Source: Streptomyces sp. NRRL B-1347 (lineage in GTDB: Bacteria > Actinomycetota > Actinomycetes > Streptomycetales > Streptomycetaceae). From it: a stretch of 9,648 bases of DNA. The position numbers and the translations under genes were made by a program. Positions 6,064-9,648 of the stretch are shown here, piece by piece (positions within the stretch are counted from its first letter, which is position 1; each line of letters starts with the position of its first letter). The notes beneath the pieces are model-generated. The model did not search any database and was not told the DNA's origin. It saw only the letters and a list, made by a program, of their open reading frames with translations. Where the stretch lies: positions 1 to 9,648 of the forward strand of contig NZ_JOJM01000120.1 in the NCBI RefSeq assembly GCF_000720325.1, read 5' to 3'.

Positions 6064-7350
6064 TCATCGGGTGTGCCGGACGAACACGTCCGGGAAGCCG
6101 TTGGTGTCCCCGGCCACGAAGCGCTCGCCGTCGAAGCCGGTGAAGACGACCGTCCGGGCGCGGGCGTCCATGCGGGCGTCCACGGCGTTCGCGGGCTTGC
6201 CGTCCTTGTCCGGCGACACCAGCTTGTCGGCGCCCGTGCGCAGGTCGCGGACGAACTCGGCGTCGTCGACGGTGAGGACCGGCCAGGTGTCGAGCAGCAG
6301 CTTCGAGCCGTCGGCGGAGACCCCGTCGACGGACAGCACGCCTTGCGGTCCGGGCAGGACCGCGTCGACGCGGGTGACCCTGCCGGTGCGCAGGTCGCGC
6401 ACGAACGGGTTGACGCTGTCGTTGGGGTCGTCGCCCGGGACCAGGTTGGCGGCGCCGGAGTTGAAGACCAGCGTGTCGCCGTCCGCGCTGAGCAGCGGGC
6501 CGGTGGCGGCGCCGTCCGCGGGGCTGCCGTCGTACGGGGTGTCGGCCTGGGTCTCGCCGCCGGTGTCGCGGTCGTGGACGTAGAGGTCGGACCAGTCGCC
6601 GCGCGGCGGGGTGCCGCGCACGGCCTGGTAGGCCACCGTCCGGCCGTCGGCGCTGATCGTCGGGGCGCGGAAGCCGCGGAAGCCCTCCTCGCCGTCGACG
6701 GGGAAGCTGACGCGCTCGGTGCGCCGGTCGCGCAGGTCGCGCACGTAGACGGCCTGGGCGCCGGTGGTGGTGTGGTCGGTGTCGTCGACGGTGAAGACGA
6801 CCGTGCGGCCGTCCGCGGAGAGCGCGGGCGTGTAGCCGCTCTCGAACGGCATCGGCAGGTCGACGTCGGCGCGCTCGGTGCCGCCCGTGCGCAGGTCCCG
6901 CACGACGACGGCGGTGATGTCGCCGTCCTGCGCCGTGTAGGCGAGGTAGCGGCCGTCGGCGCTGAGCGCGGGCGAGGAGAGCTCGCCGAGGGGGTCCACG
7001 ACGCGTTGGGTCCTGCCCCGGCGCAGATCGCGGACGAACAGGTCGGCCCGGTCGTTGGTGTCGCCCCGGACGAGGTTGCTCGCCTGCGAGGTGAAGGCGG
7101 CGACCCGGCCGTCGGCGCTCACCACCGGGGAGCCGGAGGGGCCGTTCGCCGCGCCGCCGTCGACGGCGGCGCTGATCAGCCGCGTGGCCCCGGCGGCCCC
7201 CGCCGGTGCGTGCGGCGCCGGTGCGGACCCACCGGCCGGTGCGGCGACGGCCGCGGGCAGGGCCGCGGCCACGAGTAACGCGGCGACGGCGCCGGTGCCC
7301 GCCGCCCGTGCGGCTCGGCCGCGTCTCTTCTTCCGCTGGTCTCGGTCCAT
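6064..7350 (-). CDS. Secreted seven-repeat PD40/TolB-like beta-propeller protein C
   Basis: 428 residues. A strongly basic start (DRDQRKKRRGRAAR) leads into a hydrophobic core (GAVAALLVAAALPAAVAA), giving a signal peptide of about 37 residues, then a Pro/Ala-rich linker to about 55. Seven repeats follow: VSADGRVAAF, LSADGRYLAY, LSADGRTVVF, ISADGRTVAY, LSADGDTLVF, VSADGSKLLL and a degenerate MDARARTVVF. The final repeat carries GDTNGFPDVFVR. DTNxxxD loops occur in the first and last blades and may bind a cation, which is inference. Blade four (RGDWSDLYVHDRDTG) matches propeller A almost residue for residue. Start: ATG with GGGGGA 5 nt upstream. It is the first gene of the propeller unit; a 114-bp gap to the TetR gene contains a possible promoter. 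No enzymatic motif recognised. Confidence 0.88.
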   Translation of the reverse strand: MDRDQRKKRRGRAARAAGTGAVAALLVAAALPAAVAAPAGGSAPAPHAPAGAAGATRLISAAVDGGAANGPSGSPVVSADGRVAAFTSQASNLVRGDTNDRADLFVRDLRRGRTQRVVDPLGELSSPALSADGRYLAYTAQDGDITAVVVRDLRTGGTERADVDLPMPFESGYTPALSADGRTVVFTVDDTDHTTTGAQAVYVRDLRDRRTERVSFPVDGEEGFRGFRAPTISADGRTVAYQAVRGTPPRGDWSDLYVHDRDTGGETQADTPYDGSPADGAATGPLLSADGDTLVFNSGAANLVPGDDPNDSVNPFVRDLRTGRVTRVDAVLPGPQGVLSVDGVSADGSKLLLDTWPVLTVDDAEFVRDLRTGADKLVSPDKDGKPANAVDARMDARARTVVFTGFDGERFVAGDTNGFPDVFVRHTR

Positions 7351-7402
7351 GCGTTCCCCCCGGAAGGCAGGGGCTCCCGGCCCGGTGCCAGGGGCCCATC
7401 GG

Positions 7403-7432
7403 ATGCAAGCGCACGCCGGGCGCGGGGGTCAA
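7403..7432 (-). promoter_or_regulatory. Weak candidate promoter for the propeller cluster
   Basis: TTGACC (7432-7427) and TTGCAT (7408-7403) are 18 bp apart, upstream of propeller C and in the only gap separating it from the tetR gene. The -35 is good, the -10 poor (3 of 6 matches). No clear operator palindrome for the TetR protein was seen here. Confidence 0.25.
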
Positions 7433-7464
7433 TCAGCCGGAACGCGTACAACCTGGACGGCCCG

Positions 7465-8094
7465 TCAAGCGTCCGCGACCGGTCGGGGGCCCAGCGTCTG
7501 GTCGGTGAACTCCCGTGCGTGCTCCAGGACTTGGGGCCGGTCCGTGCCGCGCAGGCCGATCGCCAGATGGATGCTCAGGCCGTCGAGCAGCGCCCGCAGG
7601 CGGGTCGCGACCCGGTCGGGGTCGACCGTGCGGAACTCGCCGTGCGAGACGCCCTCGGCGAGCAGCGCCACCAGGTCGCGGTGCCAGGCGCCCTCGATGG
7701 CGGCCTGCCGGTCGCGGCCGCCCGCGTCGGCGTTGAGCGAGCGGTTCCACACTTCGAGCCAGAGCGTCCAGTGCGGGTCGCGGTGGCCCTTGGGGACGTA
7801 CAGGTCGACGTAGGCGTCCAGGCGCGCGCGGGCCGGGGCGTCCTGGGCGAGCAGCTGCCGCCGCCGGGCGCCGAGCCGGCCCTCGCTCCACTCCAGGGTG
7901 CGCAGGAGCAGCTCGTCCTTGGAGCCGAAGTAGTAGAGGAGGTGGCCGCTGCTCATGCCGACCTCGCGGCCGAGCGCGGCCATGGTGAGCTTCTCCAGGC
8001 CGCGCTCGGCGATCATCTCCATGGCCGCGGCGAGGACGTCTTCGCGCGGTGGCGCGTTCCTGCGCGCGCCGCGCGCGGGGCTCGCTTCGGCCAC
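7465..8094 (-). CDS. TetR/AcrR-family transcriptional regulator
   Basis: 209 residues, typical for the family. The N-terminal helix-turn-helix domain covers about 18-65: VLAAAMEMIAERGLEKLTMAALGREVG, then MSSGHLLYYFGSKDELL, where the LYYFGSKDELL helix is the classic TetR signature. The C-terminal ligand-binding/dimer half has HWTLWLEVWNRSLN (about 107-120) and RLRALLDGLSIHLAIG, resembling the BetI-type subgroup. It starts with GTG, supported by AGGAG 6 nt upstream. It starts 15 nt after the agmatine deiminase gene and so probably is the last gene of the urease/agmatine deiminase operon, which it may repress in response to a nitrogen compound or polyamine (inference). It could instead control the propeller genes downstream. 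The ligand is unknown. Confidence 0.92.
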   Translation of the reverse strand: MAEASPARGARRNAPPREDVLAAAMEMIAERGLEKLTMAALGREVGMSSGHLLYYFGSKDELLLRTLEWSEGRLGARRRQLLAQDAPARARLDAYVDLYVPKGHRDPHWTLWLEVWNRSLNADAGGRDRQAAIEGAWHRDLVALLAEGVSHGEFRTVDPDRVATRLRALLDGLSIHLAIGLRGTDRPQVLEHAREFTDQTLGPRPVADA

Positions 8095-8109
8095 GTGGTG
8101 CTCCTGCCG

Positions 8110-9135
8110 TCAGATCCTTGGCTGCTGCTGGGTGACGCAGTGAATGCCGCCGCCTCCGGCAAAGATCGTACGGGCGTCGACGAGCGTGACCGTGCGGCGC
8201 GGGAAAAGGCGCCGGAAGATGCCCGCGGCGAGCTCGTCGCGGGGGTCGTCGAAGCCGCAGAGGACGACGCCGCCGTTGCACAGGTAGTGGTTGATATACG
8301 AGTAGTCGACCCAGCCCTCGTCGTCGGCGAGGACGGTGGGCGCGGGCACCTCGACGACTTCCAGGGCGCGGCCGCGGGCGTCCGTGCGCCCTCGCAGCAG
8401 GCCCGCGACCTCCTTGCTGACCTCGAAGTCCGGGTGGGCCGGGTCCTGCTGGCCGTGCACGAGGACGACGCCGGGCGCGGCGAAGGCGGCCACGATGTCG
8501 ACGTGGCCGAGGGTGCCGAAGCCGTGGCCGGGGTAGTCGGCGGTGAGGCCGCGCGGCAGCCAGATCGCCTCGGTGGTGCCGAGGCGCGCATGGATCTCGG
8601 CCTCGACCCGCTCCTTGGTCCAGCCGGGGTTGCGCTCGGGGCCGAGCTGCACGGTCTCGGTGAGCAGCACGGTGCCCTCGCCGTCGACGTGGATGCCGCC
8701 GCCCTCGTTGACGAGCGGCGAGGCGTGCACGGGGGCGCCCGCGAGGTCCGCGACGTGCCGGGCGATCTTCGCGTCGTGCTCCCAGCTGGCCCACTCCTGG
8801 GCGCCCCAGCCGTTGAACACCCAGTCCACGGCGGCCAGGCCGCCGGTGGCGGTGTCGCGCACGAAGGTGGGGCCGATGTCGCGCATCCAGGCGTCGTCGA
8901 GCTCCCGCTCGACCACGTCCACGTCCGGGCCGAGGAGTTCAGCGGCGGACGCGCTCTGGCCGGGGCCGCACACCATGGTGACGGGCTCGAAGCGGCGCAC
9001 GGCACGGGCGACGGCCGCCCAGGCCCGGCGCGACGCGTCCAGGTCCGCCGGGTCCTGGAAGGTGGTGTTGGGTCCCGGCCAGGCCATCCAGGTGCGGTCG
9101 TGCGGGGCCCACTCCGGGGGCATGTACAGGGTCAT
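8110..9135 (-). CDS. aguA: Agmatine deiminase (porphyromonas-type peptidyl-arginine deiminase family)
   Basis: 341 residues, normal length. It hydrolyses agmatine to N-carbamoylputrescine and ammonia in the cytoplasm; the fold is the pentein beta/alpha propeller. Family marks in order: MPPEWAPHDRTWMAWP (5-20), DDAWMRDIGPTFV (80-92, catalytic/substrate Asp86), LVNEGGGIHVDGEGTVLLTE (141-160), GTLGHVDIVAAF (207-218, catalytic His211), INHYLCNGGVV (281-291) and the nucleophile segment FAGGGGIHCVTQQQPR with Cys333. All catalytic residues expected for the family are present. The ATG at 9135 was chosen over upstream in-frame starts because AAGGA lies 9 nt before it and the conserved N-terminus begins there. 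It follows ureC by 26 nt and precedes tetR by 15 nt. No N-carbamoylputrescine amidase (AguB) is visible in the window. Another guanidino substrate is possible but agmatine is most likely. Confidence 0.93.
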   Translation of the reverse strand: MTLYMPPEWAPHDRTWMAWPGPNTTFQDPADLDASRRAWAAVARAVRRFEPVTMVCGPGQSASAAELLGPDVDVVERELDDAWMRDIGPTFVRDTATGGLAAVDWVFNGWGAQEWASWEHDAKIARHVADLAGAPVHASPLVNEGGGIHVDGEGTVLLTETVQLGPERNPGWTKERVEAEIHARLGTTEAIWLPRGLTADYPGHGFGTLGHVDIVAAFAAPGVVLVHGQQDPAHPDFEVSKEVAGLLRGRTDARGRALEVVEVPAPTVLADDEGWVDYSYINHYLCNGGVVLCGFDDPRDELAAGIFRRLFPRRTVTLVDARTIFAGGGGIHCVTQQQPRI

Positions 9136-9161
9136 GGGTGCGTCCTTGGGGGGTGCGGGCG

Positions 9162-9648
9162 TCAGAGGAAGTACAGGCGGTTGAGGGACACCGAGTCGGC
9201 GGGCTCGGAGCGCAGCGGGTCGCCGTCGAGGGTGACGAGGCCGGTGCGCTGGTCCACGTCGACGGCGCCCGTACGGGAGTTCAGGCGCAGGTCGGCGGGG
9301 CCGATGCCGCGGGTGCCGCGCACGGCGACGCGGCGGCGGCGGGTGGGCATGAGGTCGTTCCCCTGGTCCACGGCGGCCTGCGCGACGAAGGCGACGGAGA
9401 GGTCGGCGGCGGTCGCGCCGTAGGCACCGAACTGCGGTCCGAGGACGAGCGGTTCGCAGGTGTCCGTCGCGGCGTTCGGGTCGCCGACGACTCCGTAGGC
9501 GGGGAATCCGGCCTTCAGCACCAGCTGCGGTTTGGCGCCGAAGAACTCGGGCCGCCACAGCACGATGTCGGCGAGCTTGCCGGTCTCGATCGAGCCGACC
9601 TCGTGCGCGAGGCCGTGCGCGATGGCGGGGTTGAGGGTGAGCTTGGCG
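9162..9648 (-). CDS. ureC: Urease alpha subunit, C-terminal part (cut by window edge)
   Basis: The frame is open to the right edge and gives the last 161 of roughly 570 residues. Urease hydrolyses urea to ammonia and carbamate with a dinickel centre. Visible family sequence: AKLTLNPAIAHGLAHEVGSI, ETGKLADIVLWRPEFFGAKP, KAGFPAYGVVGDPNAATDTC and LRSEPADSVSLNRLYFL at the end. The nickel ligands and carbamylated lysine lie in the missing part. The C-terminus is LYFL rather than the common RYFLF, and the RRRRVAVRGTRGIGPADLRL segment differs from enterobacterial UreC, suggesting the divergent actinobacterial urease (often the one with a fused gamma/beta subunit, which would lie outside the window). 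It is the most upstream gene seen in the nitrogen unit. Assignment as UreC is secure; the subtype is inference. Confidence 0.93.
   Translation of the reverse strand, partial: AKLTLNPAIAHGLAHEVGSIETGKLADIVLWRPEFFGAKPQLVLKAGFPAYGVVGDPNAATDTCEPLVLGPQFGAYGATAADLSVAFVAQAAVDQGNDLMPTRRRRVAVRGTRGIGPADLRLNSRTGAVDVDQRTGLVTLDGDPLRSEPADSVSLNRLYFL

Noticed and set aside
4907..7432. A single 841-residue minus-strand protein spanning propellers B and C
   Set aside because: Upstream of 6007 the translation is Arg/Pro-rich and out of frame with propeller C; a good ribosome site and signal peptide at 6007 mark the true start of B.
7351..7464. Search for a TetR operator palindrome upstream of propeller C
   Set aside because: Only short imperfect GC-rich inverted repeats were seen, none better than expected by chance in this composition.
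7519..9423. 634-codon plus-strand frame opposite tetR, the agmatine deiminase and ureC
   Set aside because: It crosses three real genes antisense and has the biased composition of a shadow frame.

Overview
The window is GC-rich actinobacterial DNA, most likely from Streptomyces: GGAG-type ribosome sites, AxA-type signal peptides, and families typical of that genus (an actinobacterial CimA, a two-segment glycine-rich membrane protein, secreted PD40/TolB-like propellers). Apart from a transposase fragment at the left edge, every gene supported here is on the minus strand, so the locus reads right to left. Calls rest on reading motifs by eye; no database search was possible.

Right to left: (1) A tightly packed unit of the urease alpha subunit (C-terminal 161 residues only), an agmatine deiminase (26 nt downstream) and a TetR-family regulator (15 nt further), probably one nitrogen-scavenging operon whose promoter lies outside the window. 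(2) Three tandem genes for secreted seven-repeat beta-propeller proteins (called C, B and A in transcription order), each with its own signal peptide and ribosome site. They are paralogues and end at a strong GC hairpin. (3) A 356-bp leader region holding a possible promoter, a 15-codon leader ORF that would start at or near +1, a strong hairpin and a textbook intrinsic terminator, all upstream of cimA. This looks like a transcription attenuator. (4) cimA, (R)-citramalate synthase, which makes the isoleucine precursor. (5) A signal-peptide-bearing, glycine-rich membrane protein 42 bp downstream of cimA. (6) At the left edge, the 3' end of an IS481-family transposase, convergent with the membrane-protein gene.

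The most interesting observations are the cimA leader/attenuator; the IS481 end, where the insertion appears to sit on a CTAG that supplies stop codons to both the transposase and the resident gene; and the family of three secreted propellers, one of which replaces an acidic loop with a cysteine pair. No CRISPR array, tRNA, rRNA or phage gene was seen.
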